Positions 23,217 through 33,606 are shown, counted from the first letter of the stretch. The stretch: DNA of 64,000 nt from Canna indica (GCA_034359265.1 CP136897.1:35823501-35887500), one strand, 5' to 3'. A program made the numbers and translations. Notes: generated by a model from the letters alone, not told the origin.

Positions 23217-23557
23217 TATTTCATTGCACGACGAGATCTTTTTTTTTACCAATCTTTCTAACCAAACGTTAAGGACGGACGACGTTGTCGACATAAAATT
23301 TGGCGGTCGATCGCCCGCCGCAACCTCTACGGCTGGCTCGATCGACCAACCGACCCGAAAAATTAAAATTTGTAAATAAATAAGAAAAATAACATTTTAA
23401 TTATTATTTTTCGTTTAAAACGGGCGTAACTCCGTGCATTATTGTCCGATTTCAGATTTTCACGTGGCATAAAAGGCGCGCGAAGAGACGAAGAAAATGA
23501 CCCCGAGCTATCCCTCGGACGCTCACCTTTATTAGCCGACGATCAGAAGTGCATGAT

Positions 23558-23673
23558 GGGTGCAATCATACCACAACTAACGCACCGGATCCCATCAGAA
23601 CTCCAAAGTTAAGCGTGCTTGGGCGAGAGTAGTACTAGGATGGGTGACTCCTGGGAAGTCCTCGTGTTGCACC
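23558..23673 (+). rRNA. 5S rRNA gene, copy 50 (116 nt)
   Basis: G7A, G17C, C18A, G48A; GACTCCTGGG with one base missing. Confidence 0.93.
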
Positions 23674-24041
23674 TTTTTTTTAACTACCTATTCGATTGCA
23701 CGACGAGATCATTTTTTTTACCAATCTTTCTAACCAAACGTTAAGGACGGACGACGTCGTCGACATAAAATTTGGCTGTCGATCGGCCACGCGGGACCCG
23801 CCGCCACCTCTACGGCCGGCTCGATCGACCAACCGACCCGAAAAATTAAAATTTGTAAATAAATAAGAAATATAACATTTCAATTATTATTTTTCGTTTA
23901 AAACGGGCGTAACTCCGTGCATTATTGTCCGATTTCAGCTTTTCATTTGGCGCTAAAAGGCGCGCAAAGAGACGAAGAAAATGACCCCGAGCTATCCCTC
24001 GGACGATCACCCTTATTAGCCGACGATCAGAAGTGCATCAC

Positions 24042-24158
24042 GGGTGCGATCATACCAGCACTAACGCACCGGATCCCATCAGAACTCCGAAGTTAAGCAT
24101 GCTTGGGTGAGAGTAGTACTAGGATGGGTGACCCCCTCGGAAATCCTCGTGTTGCACC
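24042..24158 (+). rRNA. 5S rRNA gene, copy 51 (no proximal T tract)
   Basis: Full length. G58A, C67T, G97C, G102A. Same terminator deletion as 21672. Confidence 0.93.
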
Positions 24159-24499
24159 TATTTCATTGCACGACGAGATCTTTTTTTTACCAATCTTTCT
24201 AACCAAACGTTAAGGACGGACGACGTTGTCGACATAAAATTTGGCGGTCGATCGCCCGCCGCAACCTCTACGGCTGGCTCGATCGACCAACCGACCCGAA
24301 AAATTAAAATTTGTAAATAAATAAGAAAAATAACATTTCAATTATTATTTTTCGTTTAAAACGGGCGTAACTCCGTGCATTATTGTTCGATTTCAGCTTT
24401 TCACGTGGCGCTAAAAGGCGCGCGAAGAGACGAAGAAAATGACCCCGAGCTATCCCTCGGACGCTCACCCTTATTAGCCGACGATCAGAAGTGCATGAT

Positions 24500-24616
24500 G
24501 GGTGCGATCATACCAGCACTAACGCACCGGATCCCATCAGAACTTTGAAGTTAAGCGTGCTTGGGCGAGAGTAGTACTAGGATGGGTGACCCCTTGGGAA
24601 GTCCTCGTGTTGCACC
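24500..24616 (+). rRNA. 5S rRNA gene, copy 52
   Basis: Full length. C46T, C47T, C95T. 2369 bp after its partner at 22131. Confidence 0.95.
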
Positions 24617-24984
24617 TTTTTTTTTCCTACCTATTTGATTGCACGACGAGATCATTTTTTTTACCAATCTTTCTAACCAAACGTTAAGGACGGACGACGT
24701 CGTCGACATAAAATTTGGCTGTCGATCGCCCGCGCGGGGCCCGCCGCAACCTCTACGGCCGGCTCGATCGACCAACCGATCCGAAAAATTAAAATTTGTA
24801 AATAAATAAGAAATATAACATTTCAATTATTATTTTTCGTTTAAAACGGGCGTAACTCCGTGCATTATTGTCCGATTTCACCTTTTCACGTGGCGCTAAA
24901 AGGCGCGCGAAGAGATGAAGAAAATGACCCCGAGCTATCCCTCGGACGCTCACCCTTATTAGCCGACGATCAGAAGTGCATCAC

Positions 24985-25100
24985 GGTTGCGATCATACCA
25001 GCAATAACGCACCGGATCCCATCGGAACTCCGAAGTTAAGCGTGCTTGGGCGAGAGTAGTACTAGGATGGGTGACCCCTGGGAAGTCCTCGTGTTGCACC
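24985..25100 (+). rRNA. 5S rRNA gene, copy 53 (116 nt)
   Basis: G3T, C20A, A40G, one C missing in the C box. Confidence 0.93.
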
Positions 25101-25468
25101 TTTTTTTTAACTACCTATTCGATTGCACGACGAGATCATTTTTTTTACCAATCTTTCTAACCAAACGTTAAGGACGGACGACGTCGTCGACATAAAATTT
25201 GGCAGTCGATCGCCCACGCGGGACCCGCCGCCACCTCTACGGCCGACTCGATCGACCCACCGACCCGAAAAATTAAAATTTGTAAATAAATAAGAAATAT
25301 AATATTTCAATTATTATTTTTCGTTTAAAACGGGCGTAACTCCGTGCATTATTGTCCGATTTCAGATTTTCACGTGGCGCTAAAAGGCGCGCGAAGAGAC
25401 GAAGAAAATGACCCCGAGCTATCCCTCGGACGCTCACCCTTATTAGCCGACGATCAGAAGTGCATCAC

Positions 25469-25585
25469 GGGTGCGATCATACTAGCACTAACGCACCGGA
25501 TCCCATCAGAACTCCGAAGTTAAGCGTGCTTGGGCGAGAGTAGTACTAGGATGTGTGACCCCCTCGGAAGTCCTCGTGTTGCACC
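25469..25585 (+). rRNA. 5S rRNA gene, copy 54 (no proximal T tract)
   Basis: Full length. C15T, G86T, G97C. Proximal T tract deleted. Confidence 0.93.
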
Positions 25586-25926
25586 TATTTCATTGCACGA
25601 CGAGATCTTTTTTTTTACCAATCTTTCTAACCAAACGTTAAGGACGGACGACGTTGTCGACATAAAATTTGGCGGTCGATCGCCCGCCGCAACCTCTACG
25701 GCTGGCTCGATCGACCAACCGACCCGAAAAATTAAAATTTGTAAATAAATAAGAAAAATAACATTTTAATTATTATTTTTCGTTTAAAACGGGCGTAACT
25801 CCGTGCATTATTGTCCGATTTCAGATTTTCACGTGGCATAAAAGGCACGCGAAGAGACGAAGAAAATGACCCCGAGCTATCCCTCGGACGCTCACCTTTA
25901 TTAGCCGACGATCAGAAGTGCATGAT

Positions 25927-26042
25927 GGGTGCAATCATACCACAACTAACGCACCGGATCCCATCAGAACTCCGAAGTTAAGCGTGCTTGGGCGAGAGTA
26001 GTACTAAGATGGGTGACCCCTGGGAAGTCTTCGTGTTGAACC
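25927..26042 (+). rRNA. 5S rRNA gene, copy 55 (116 nt)
   Basis: G7A, G17C, C18A, G81A, C105T, C114A, and one C missing. Confidence 0.92.
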
Positions 26043-26410
26043 TTTTTTTTTCCTACCTATTCGATTGCACGACGAGATCATTTTTTTTACCAATCTTTCT
26101 AACCAAACGTTAAGGACGGACGACGTCGTCGACATAAAATTTGGCTGTCGATCGCCCACGCGGGACCCGCCGCCACATCTACGGCCGACTCGATCGACCA
26201 ACCGACCCGAAAAATTAAAATTTGTAAATAAATAAGAAATATAACATTTCAATTATTATTTTTCGTTTAAAACGGGCGTAACTCCGTGCATTATTGTCCG
26301 ATTTCAACTTTTCACGTGGCGCTAAAAGGCGCGCGAAGAGACGATGAAAATGACCCCGAGCTATCCCTCGGACGCTCACCCTTATTAGCCGACGATCAGA
26401 AGTGCATCAC

Positions 26411-26527
26411 GGGTGCGATCATACCAGCACTAACGCACCGGATCCCATCAGAACTCCGAAGTTAAGCGTGCTTGGGCGAGAGTAGTACTAGGATGGGTGA
26501 CCCCCTGGGAAGTCCTCGTGTTGCACC
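26411..26527 (+). rRNA. 5S rRNA gene, copy 56 (exact consensus)
   Basis: Structural RNA of the large ribosomal subunit, transcribed by RNA polymerase III from its internal promoter. All 117 nt equal the consensus. Preceded by TTATTA at -29 and C at -1, followed by T9. One of only three exact copies in the window and so a strong candidate for expression. Confidence 0.98.
26460..26507 (+). promoter_or_regulatory. Internal control region (A box, intermediate element, C box) of a consensus copy
   Basis: By the established plant 5S layout, gene nt 50-64 (26460-26474) is the A box, nt 67-72 (26477-26482) the intermediate element and nt 80-97 (26490-26507) the C box, bound by TFIIIA. This copy matches the consensus at all three. 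The same offsets apply to every other copy. Confidence 0.85.
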
Positions 26528-26536
26528 TTTTTTTTT
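26528..26536 (+). terminator. Pol III oligo-T terminator (representative)
   Basis: Nine T residues directly follow GTTGCACC. Runs of 7-9 T at this place follow most copies and are standard Pol III terminators. Copies with altered runs are noted in their own entries. Confidence 0.9.
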
Positions 26537-26565
26537 ACTACCTATTTGATTGCACAATGAGATCA

Positions 26566-26573
26566 TTTTTTTT
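26566..26573 (+). terminator. Second downstream T tract, likely backup terminator (representative)
   Basis: A second run of 7-9 T after GATCA lies about 30 nt beyond the first and is kept across almost all units. It is probably a backup stop, and the only one left in copies that have lost the first T tract. Confidence 0.65.
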
Positions 26574-26604
26574 ACCAATCTTTCTAACCAAACGTTAGGA
26601 GACG

Positions 26605-26616
26605 GACGACGTCGTC
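26605..26616 (+). repeat. Perfect 12-bp palindrome GACGACGTCGTC in the spacer (representative)
   Basis: GACGACGTCGTC equals its own reverse complement and has an ACGT core. It is kept in most spacers of both types, about 75 bp after the gene. Its role is unknown. Confidence 0.75.
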
Positions 26617-26798
26617 GACCTAAAATTTGGCTGTCGATCGCCCGCGCGGGGCCCGCCGCAACCTCTACGGCCGGCTCGATCGACCAACCGACCCGAAAAA
26701 TTAAAATTTGTAAATAAATAAGAAAAATAACATTTCAATTATTAATTTTCGTTTAAAACGGGCGTAACTCCGTGCATTATTGTCCGATTTCAGCTTTT

Positions 26799-26804
26799 CA
26801 CGTG
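26799..26804 (+). promoter_or_regulatory. CACGTG (G-box core) upstream of 5S gene (representative)
   Basis: CACGTG lies about 93-98 nt before the gene start and recurs in most spacers; left-sector copies often have TACGTG instead. CACGTG is the core of plant bZIP/bHLH sites, but a role in 5S transcription is only a guess. Confidence 0.4.
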
Positions 26805-26841
26805 GCGCTAAAAGGCGCGCGAAGAGACGAAGAAAATGAGC

Positions 26842-26857
26842 CCGAGCTATCCCTCGG
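26842..26857 (+). repeat. Short inverted repeat CCGAG-N6-CTCGG upstream of gene (representative)
   Basis: A 5-bp stem with a 6-nt loop lies 40-55 nt before the gene. The arms stay paired in the main spacer type (loop CTATCC) and in left-type spacers with GAGTTGTCCCTCGG. Confidence 0.5.
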
Positions 26858-26867
26858 ACGCTCACCC

Positions 26868-26873
26868 TTATTA
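26868..26873 (+). promoter_or_regulatory. TATA-like element TTATTA at -29 to -24 (representative)
   Basis: TTATTA lies 24-29 nt before the gene at 26897 and is kept ahead of nearly every full-length copy. It fits the -28 TATA-like element of plant 5S promoters. The GC dinucleotide usually found near -12 is not there (GA instead); a GC occurs at -7/-6. Base -1 is C in many copies and T in several classes, including this one. Confidence 0.7.
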
Positions 26874-26896
26874 GCCGACGATCAGAATTGCATCAT

Positions 26897-27013
26897 GGGT
26901 GCGATCATACCAGCACTAACGCACCGGATCCCATCAGAACTCCTAAGTTAAGCGTGCTTGGGCGAGAGTAGTACTAGGATGGGTGACCCACTGGGAAGTC
27001 CTCGTGTTGTACC
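26897..27013 (+). rRNA. 5S rRNA gene, copy 57
   Basis: Full length. G48T, C94A, C114T. Terminator altered to ATATTTTTT. -1 is T. Confidence 0.94.
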
Positions 27014-27381
27014 ATATTTTTTACTACCAATTTGATTGCACGACGATATCATTTTTTTTACCAATCTTTCTAACCAAACGTTAAGGACGGACGACGTCGT
27101 CGACATAAAATTTGGCTGTCGATCGCCCGCGCGGGGCCCGCCGCAACCTCTACGGCCGGCTCGATCGACCAACCGAGCCGAAAAATTAAAATTTGTAAAT
27201 AAATAAGAAATATAACATTTCAATTATTAATTTTCGTTTAAAACGGGCGTAACTCCGTGCATTATTGTCCGATTTCAGCTTTTCACGTGGCGCTAAAAGG
27301 CGCGCGAAGAGACGAAGAAAATGAGCCCGAGCTATCCCTCGGACGTTCACCCTTATTAGCCGACGATCAGAATTGCATCAT

Positions 27382-27498
27382 GGGTGCGATCATACCAGCA
27401 CTAACGCACCGGATCCCATCAGAACTCCTAAGTTAAGCGTGCTTGGGCGAGAGTAGTACTAGGATGGGTGACCCCGTGGGAAGTCCTCGTGTTGCACT
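27382..27498 (+). rRNA. 5S rRNA gene, copy 58
   Basis: Full length. G48T, C95G, C117T. First unit of the 3.51 kb higher-order repeat. C95G should break a helix IV pair. Confidence 0.95.
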
Positions 27499-27867
27499 TT
27501 TTTTTTTTACTACCTATTTGATTGCACGACGAGATCATTTTTTTTACCAATCTTTCTAACCAAACGTTAAGGACGGACGACGTCGTCGACATAAAATTTG
27601 GATGTCGATCGCCCGCGCAGGGCCCGCCGCAACCTCTACGGCCGGCTCGATCGACCAACCGATCCGAAAAATTAAAATTTGTAAATAAATAAGAAATATA
27701 ACATTTCAATTATTATTTTTCGTTTAAAACGGGCGTAACTTCGTGCATTATTGTCCGATTTCAGCTTTTCACATGGCGCTAAAAGGCGCGCGAAGAGACG
27801 AAGAAAATGACCCCGAGCTATCCCTCGGACGCTCACCCTTATTAGCCGACGATCAGAAGTGCATCAC

Positions 27868-27984
27868 GGGTGCGATCATACCAGCACTAACGCACCGGAT
27901 CCCATCAGAACTCCGAAGTTAAGCGTGCTTGGGCGAGAGTAGTACTAGGATGGGTGACCCCCTCGGAAGTCCTCGTGTTGCACC
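27868..27984 (+). rRNA. 5S rRNA gene, copy 59 (no proximal T tract)
   Basis: Full length. G97C only. First T tract deleted; the next is about 22 nt on. Confidence 0.95.
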
Positions 27985-28326
27985 TATTTCATTGCACGAC
28001 GAGATCTTTTTTTTTACCAAACTTTCTAACCAAACGTTAAGGATGGACGACGTTGTCGACATAAAATTTGGCGGTCGATCGCCCGCCGCACCATCTACGG
28101 CCGGCTCGATCGACCAACCGACCCGAAAAATTAAAATTTGTAAATAAATAAGAAAAATAAGATTTCAATTATTATTTTTCGTTTAAAACGGGCGTAATTC
28201 CGTGCATTATTGTTCGATTTCAGCTTTTCACATGGCGCTAAAAGGCGCGCGAAGTGACGAAGAAAATGACCCCGAGCTATCCCTCGGACGCTCACCCTTA
28301 TTAGCCGACGATCAGAAGTGCATGAT

Positions 28327-28443
28327 GGGTGCGATCATACCACCACTAACGCACCGGATCCCATCAGAACTTCGAAGTTAAGCGTGCTTGGGTGAGAGTA
28401 GTACTAGGATGGGTGACCCCCTAGGAAGTCCTCTTGTTGCACC
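28327..28443 (+). rRNA. 5S rRNA gene, copy 60
   Basis: Full length. G17C, C46T, C67T, G97A, G108T. T tract reduced to TTTTAATTTAATAG, a weak terminator. Confidence 0.94.
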
Positions 28444-28811
28444 TTTTAATTTAATAGCTATTTGATTGCACGACGAGATCATTTTTTTTACCAATCTTTC
28501 TAACCAAACGTTAAGGACGGACGACGTCGTCGACATAAAATTTGGCTGTCGATCGCCCGCGCGGGGCCCGCCGTAACCTCTACGGCCGGCTCGATCGACC
28601 TGCCGACCCGAAAAATTAAAATTTGTAAATAAATAAGAAAAATAACATTTCAATTATTATTTTTCGTTTAAAACGGGCGTAACTCCGTGCATTATTGTTC
28701 GATTTCAGATTTTCACGTGGCGCTAAAAGGCGCGCGAAGAGACGAAGAAAATGACCCCGAGCTATCCCTCGGACGCTCACCCTTATTAGCCGACGATCAG
28801 AATTGCATCAT

Positions 28812-28928
28812 GGGTGCGATCATACCAGCACTAACGCACCGGATCCCATCAGAACTCCTAAGTTAAGCATGCTTGGGCGAGAGTAGTACTAGGATGGGTG
28901 ACCCCGTGGGAAGTCCTCGTGTTGCACC
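28812..28928 (+). rRNA. 5S rRNA gene, copy 61
   Basis: Full length. G48T, G58A, C95G. Confidence 0.95.
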
Positions 28929-29297
28929 TTTTTTTTTAACTACCTATTCGATTGCACGACGATATCATTTTTTTTACCAATCTTTCTAACCAAACGTTAA
29001 GGACGGACGACGTCGTCGACATAAAATTTGGCTGTCGATCGCCCACGCGGGACCCGCCGCCACCTCTACGGCCGGCTCGATCGACCAACCGACCCGAAAA
29101 ATTAAAATTTGTAAATAAATAAGAAATATAACATTTCAATTATTATTTTTCGTTTAAAACGGGCGTAACTCCGTGCATTATTGTCCGATTTCAGCTTTTC
29201 ACGTGGCGCTAAAAGGCGCGCGAAGAGACGATGAAAATGACCCCGAGCTATCCCTCGGACGCTCACCCTTATTAGCCGACGATCAGAAGTGCATCAC

Positions 29298-29414
29298 GGG
29301 TGCGATCATACCAGCACTAACGCACCGGATCCCATCAGAACTCCGAAGTTAAGCGTGCTTGGGCGAGAGTAGTACTAGGATGGGTGATCCCCTGGGAAGT
29401 CTTCGTGTTGCACC
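29298..29414 (+). rRNA. 5S rRNA gene, copy 62
   Basis: Full length. C91T, C105T. C91T leaves a G-U pair closing the nt 87-90 loop. Confidence 0.95.
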
Positions 29415-29617
29415 TTTTTTTTTACTACCTATTTGATTGCACATTGAGATCATTTTTTTTACCAATCTTTCTAACCAAACGTTAGGAGACGGACGACGTC
29501 GTCGACATAAAATTTGGCTGTCGATCGCCCGCGCGGGGCCCGCCGCAACCTCTACGGCCGGCTCGATCGACCAACCGACCCGAAAAATTAAAATTTGTAA
29601 ATAAATAAGAAAAATAA

Positions 29618-29725
29618 CATACCAGCACTAACTCACCGGATCCCATCAGAACTCCGAAGTTAAGCGTGCTTCGGCGAGAGTAGTACTAGGATTGGTGACC
29701 CACTGGGAAGTCCTCGTGTTGTACC
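29618..29725 (+). pseudogene. 5' truncated 5S gene (nt 10-117), copy 63
   Basis: Spacer sequence AAATAACAT passes straight into gene ACCAGCAC. Gene nt 1-9 and about 200 bp of upstream spacer are deleted; both ends share CAT. G25T, G64C, G85T, C94A, C114T. Internal promoter present but the 5' strand of helix I and the TATA-like element are gone. Confidence 0.94.
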
Positions 29726-30095
29726 CTTTTTTTTTTACTACCAATTTGATTGCACGACGATATCATTTTTTTTACCAATCTTTCTAACCAAACGTTAAGG
29801 ACGGACGACGTCGTCGACAAAAAATTTGGCTGTCGATCGCCCGCGCGGGGCCCGCCGCAACCTCTACGGCCGGCTCGATCGACCAACCGAGCCGAAAAAT
29901 TAAAATTTGTAAATAAATAAGAAATATAACATTTCAATTATTATTTTTCGTTTAAAACGGGCGTAACTCCGTGCATTATTGTCCGATTTCAGCTTTTCAC
30001 GTGGCGCTAAAAGGCGCGCGAAGAGACGAAGAAAATGACCCCGAGCTATCCCTCGGACGCTCACCCTTATTAGCCGACGATCAGAAGTGCATCAC

Positions 30096-30212
30096 GGGTG
30101 CGATCATACCAGCACTAACGCACCGGATCCCATCAGAACTCCGAAGTTAAGCGTGCTTGGGCGAGAGTAGTACTAGGATGGGTGATCCCCTGGGAAGTCT
30201 TCGTGTTGCACC
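30096..30212 (+). rRNA. 5S rRNA gene, copy 64
   Basis: Full length. C91T, C105T. Confidence 0.95.
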
Positions 30213-30415
30213 TTTTTTTTTACTACCTATTTGATTGCACATTGAGATCATTTTTTTTACCAATCTTTCTAACCAAACGTTAGGAGACGGACGACGTCGT
30301 CGACATAAAATTTGGCTGTCGATCGCCCGCGCGGGGCCCGCCGCAACCTCTACGGCCGGCTCGATCGACCAACCGACCCGAAAAATTAAAATTTGTAAAT
30401 AAATAAGAAAAATAA

Positions 30416-30523
30416 CATACCAGCACTAACTCACCGGATCCCATCAGAACTCCGAAGTTAAGCGTGCTTCGGCGAGAGTAGTACTAGGATTGGTGACCCA
30501 CTGGGAAGTCCTCGTGTTGTACC
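30416..30523 (+). pseudogene. 5' truncated 5S gene (nt 10-117), copy 65
   Basis: Same CAT breakpoint and the same G25T, G64C, G85T, C94A, C114T set as 29618. Confidence 0.94.
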
Positions 30524-30892
30524 CTTTTTTTTTACTACCAATTTGATTGCACGACGATATCATTTTTTTTACCAATCTTTCTAACCAAACGTTAAGGACG
30601 GACGACGTCGTCGACAAAAAATTTGGCTGTCGATCGCCCGCGCGGGGCCCGCCGCAACCTCTACGGCCGGCTCGATCGACCAACCGAGCCGAAAAATTAA
30701 AATTTGTAAATAAATAAGAAATATAACATTTCAATTATTATTTTTCGTTTAAAACGGGCGTAACTCCGTGCATTATTGTCCGATTTCAGCTTTTCACGTG
30801 GCGCTAAAAGGCGCGCGAAGAGACGAAGAAAATGACCCCGAGCTATCCCTCGGACGCTCACCCTTATTAGCCGATGATCAGAATTGCATCAT

Positions 30893-31009
30893 GGGTGCGA
30901 TCATACCAGCACTAACGCACCGGATCCCATCAGAACTCCTAAGTTAAGCGTGCTTGGGCGAAAGTAGTACTAGGATGGGTGACCCCGTGGGAAGTCCTCG
31001 TGTTGCACC
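30893..31009 (+). rRNA. 5S rRNA gene, copy 66
   Basis: Full length. G48T, G70A, C95G. Opens the second 3.51 kb repeat copy. Confidence 0.95.
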
Positions 31010-31378
31010 TTTTTTTTTTACTACCTATTTGATTGCACGACGAGATCATTTTTTTTACCAATCTTTCTAACCAAACATTAAGGACGGACGACGTCGTCGA
31101 CATAAAATTTGGATGTCGATCGCCCGCGCAGGGCCCGCCGCAACCTCTACGGCCGGCTCGATCGACCAACCGATCCGAAAAATTAAAATTTGTAAATAAA
31201 TAAGAAATATAACATTTCAATTATTATTTTTCGTTTAAAACGGGCGTAACTTCGTGCATTATTGTCCGATTTCAGCTTTTCACGTGGCGCTAAAAGGCGC
31301 GCGAAGAGACGAAGAAAATGACCCCGAGCTATCCCTCGGACGCTCACCCTTAATCGCCGACGATCAGAAGTGCATCAC

Positions 31379-31495
31379 GGGTGCGATCATACCAGCACTA
31401 ACGCACCGGATCCCATCAGAACTCCGAAGTTAAGCGTGCTTGGGCGAGAGTAGTACTAGGATGGGTGACCCCCTCGGAAGTCCTCGTGTTGCACC
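31379..31495 (+). rRNA. 5S rRNA gene, copy 67 (no proximal T tract)
   Basis: Full length. G97C only. The TATA-like element is changed to TTAATC in this copy, and the proximal T tract is deleted. Confidence 0.94.
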
Positions 31496-31837
31496 TATTT
31501 CATTGCACGACGAGATCTTTTTTTTTACCAATCTTTCTAACCAAACGTTAAGGACGGACGACGTTGTCGACATAAAATTTGGCGGTCGATCGCCCGCCGC
31601 ACCCTCTACGGCCGGCTCGATCGACCAACCGACCCGAAAAATTAAAATTTGTAAATAAATAAGAAAAATAAGATTTCAATTATTATTTTTCGTTTAAAAC
31701 GGGCGTAACTCCGTGCATTATTGTTCGATTTCAGCTTTTCACATGGCGCTAAAAGGCGCGCGAAGAGACGAAGAAAATGACCCCGAGCTATCCCTCGGAC
31801 GCTCACCCTTATTAGCCGACGATCAGAAGTGCATGAT

Positions 31838-31954
31838 GGGTGCGATCATACCACCACTAACGCACCGGATCCCATCAGAACTCCGAAGTTAAGCGTGCTT
31901 GGGTGAGAGTAGTACTAGGATGGGTGACCCCCTAGGAAGTCCTCTTGTTGCACC
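31838..31954 (+). rRNA. 5S rRNA gene, copy 68
   Basis: Full length. G17C, C67T, G97A, G108T; terminator TTTTAATTTAATAG as at 28327. Confidence 0.94.
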
Positions 31955-32322
31955 TTTTAATTTAATAGCTATTTGATTGCACGACGAGATCATTTTTTTT
32001 ACCAATCTTTCTAACCAAACGTTAAGGACGGACGACGTCGTCGACATAAAATTTGGCTGTCGATCGCCCGCGCGGGGCCCGCCGTAACCTCTACGGCCGG
32101 CTCGATCGACCTGCCGACCCGAAAAATTAAAATTTGTAAATAAATAAGAAAAATAACATTTCAATTATTATTTTTCGTTTAAAACGGGCGTAACTCCGTG
32201 CATTATTGTCCGATTTCAGATTTTCACGTGGCGCTAAAAGGCGCGCTAAGAGACGAAGAAAATGACCCCGAGCTATCCCTCGGACGCTCACCCTTATTAG
32301 CTGACGATCAGAATTGCATCAA

Positions 32323-32439
32323 GGGTGCGATCATACCAGCACTAACGCACCGGATCCCATCAGAACTCCTAAGTTAAGCGTGCTTGGGCGAGAGTAGTAC
32401 TAGGATGGGTGACCCCGTGGGAAGTCCTCGTGTTGCACC
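32323..32439 (+). rRNA. 5S rRNA gene, copy 69
   Basis: Full length. G48T, C95G. Base -1 is A. Confidence 0.95.
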
Positions 32440-32808
32440 TTTTTTTTTAACTACCTATTCGATTGCACGACGATATCATTTTTTTTACCAATCTTTCTAA
32501 CCAAACGTTAAGGACGGACGACGTCGTCGACATAAAATTTGGCTGTCGATCGCCCACGCGGGACCCGCCGCCACCTCTACGGCCGGCTCGATCGACCAAC
32601 CGACCCGAAAAATTAAAATTTGTAAATAAATAAGAAATATAACATTTCAATTATTATTTTTCGTTTAAAACGGGCGTAACTCCGTGCATTATTGTCCGAT
32701 TTCAGCTTTTCACGTGGCGCTAAAAGGCGCGCGAAGAGACGATGAAAATGACCCCGAGCTATCCCTCGGACGCTCACCCTTATTAGCCGACGATCAGAAG
32801 TGCATCAC

Positions 32809-32925
32809 GGGTGCGATCATACCAGCACTAACGCACCGGATCCCATCAGAACTCCGAAGTTAAGCGTGCTTGGGCGAGAGTAGTACTAGGATGGGTGATC
32901 CCCTGGGAAGTCTTCGTGTTGCACC
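32809..32925 (+). rRNA. 5S rRNA gene, copy 70
   Basis: Full length. C91T, C105T. Confidence 0.95.
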
Positions 32926-33128
32926 TTTTTTTTTACTACCTATTTGATTGCACATTGAGATCATTTTTTTTACCAATCTTTCTAACCAAACGTTAGGAGA
33001 CGGACGACGTCGTCGACATAAAATTTGGCTGTCGATCGCCCGCGCGGGGCCCGCCGCAACCTCTACGGCCGGCTCGATCGACCAACCGACCCGAAAAATT
33101 AAAATTTGTAAATAAATAAGAAAAATAA

Positions 33129-33236
33129 CATACCAGCACTAACTCACCGGATCCCATCAGAACTCCGAAGTTAAGCGTGCTTCGGCGAGAGTAGTACTAG
33201 GATTGGTGACCCACTGGGAAGTCCTCGTGTTGTACC
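33129..33236 (+). pseudogene. 5' truncated 5S gene (nt 10-117), copy 71
   Basis: CAT breakpoint; G25T, G64C, G85T, C94A, C114T. 3511 bp after 29618. Confidence 0.94.
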
Positions 33237-33606
33237 CTTTTTTTTTTACTACCAATTTGATTGCACGACGATATCATTTTTTTTACCAATCTTTCTAACC
33301 AAACGTTAAGGACGGACGACGTCGTCGACAAAAAATTTGGCTGTCGATCGCCCGCGCGGGGCCCGCCGCAACCTCTACGGCCGGCTCGATCGACCAACCG
33401 AGCCGAAAAATTAAAATTTGTAAACAAATAAGAAATATAACATTTCAATTATTATTTTTCATTTAAAACGGGCGTAACTCCGTGCATTATTGTCCGATTT
33501 CAGCTTTTCACGTAGCGCTAAAAGGCGCGCGAAGAGACGAAGAAAATGACCCCGAGCTATCCCTCGGACGCTCACCCTTATTAGCCGACGATCAGAAGTG
33601 CATCAC

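Larger units (their letters stand above)
22131..26410 (+). repeat. 2.37 kb five-unit higher-order repeat, two copies (second incomplete)
   Basis: Genes at 22131, 22616, 23100 and 23558 recur at 24500, 24985, 25469 and 25927, each exactly 2369 bp on, with matching variant classes: C47T/C95T; G3T/A40G with C deletion; C15T/G97C without T tract; G7A/G17C/C18A with C deletion. The fifth unit (24042) has no partner; the consensus gene at 26411 follows instead. Confidence 0.85.
26528..26896 (+). other. Representative 5S intergenic spacer
   Basis: This spacer stands for the other full spacers, which have the same order of parts. From the gene end: T9 (26528-26536); second T8 (26566-26573); a perfect 12-bp palindrome (26605-26616); a GC-rich block around 26638-26660; an AT-rich block around 26696-26758 with repeated TAAATAAATAAG; CACGTG (26799-26804); a CCGAG/CTCGG inverted repeat (26842-26857); and TTATTA (26868-26873). 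No open frame, tRNA or mobile element is seen in it. The left 14 kb uses a sister spacer type, with GTCGTCGCC, AAATCTTGG and GCTGAAAGG where the main type has GTCGTCGAC, AAATTTGG and GCTAAAAGG. Confidence 0.9.

Noticed and set aside
28441..28460. Possible insertion after the gene at 28327 (TTTTAATTTAATAG)
   Set aside because: The length matches a normal T tract plus ACTACC with point changes; it is a mutated terminator, shared with 31951, not an insertion.
29475..29500. AACGTTAGGAGACGG variant as a new element
   Set aside because: It is a small local change of AACGTTAAGGACGG shared by the C91T/C105T class and the 26411 and 48166 units; useful as a class marker only.
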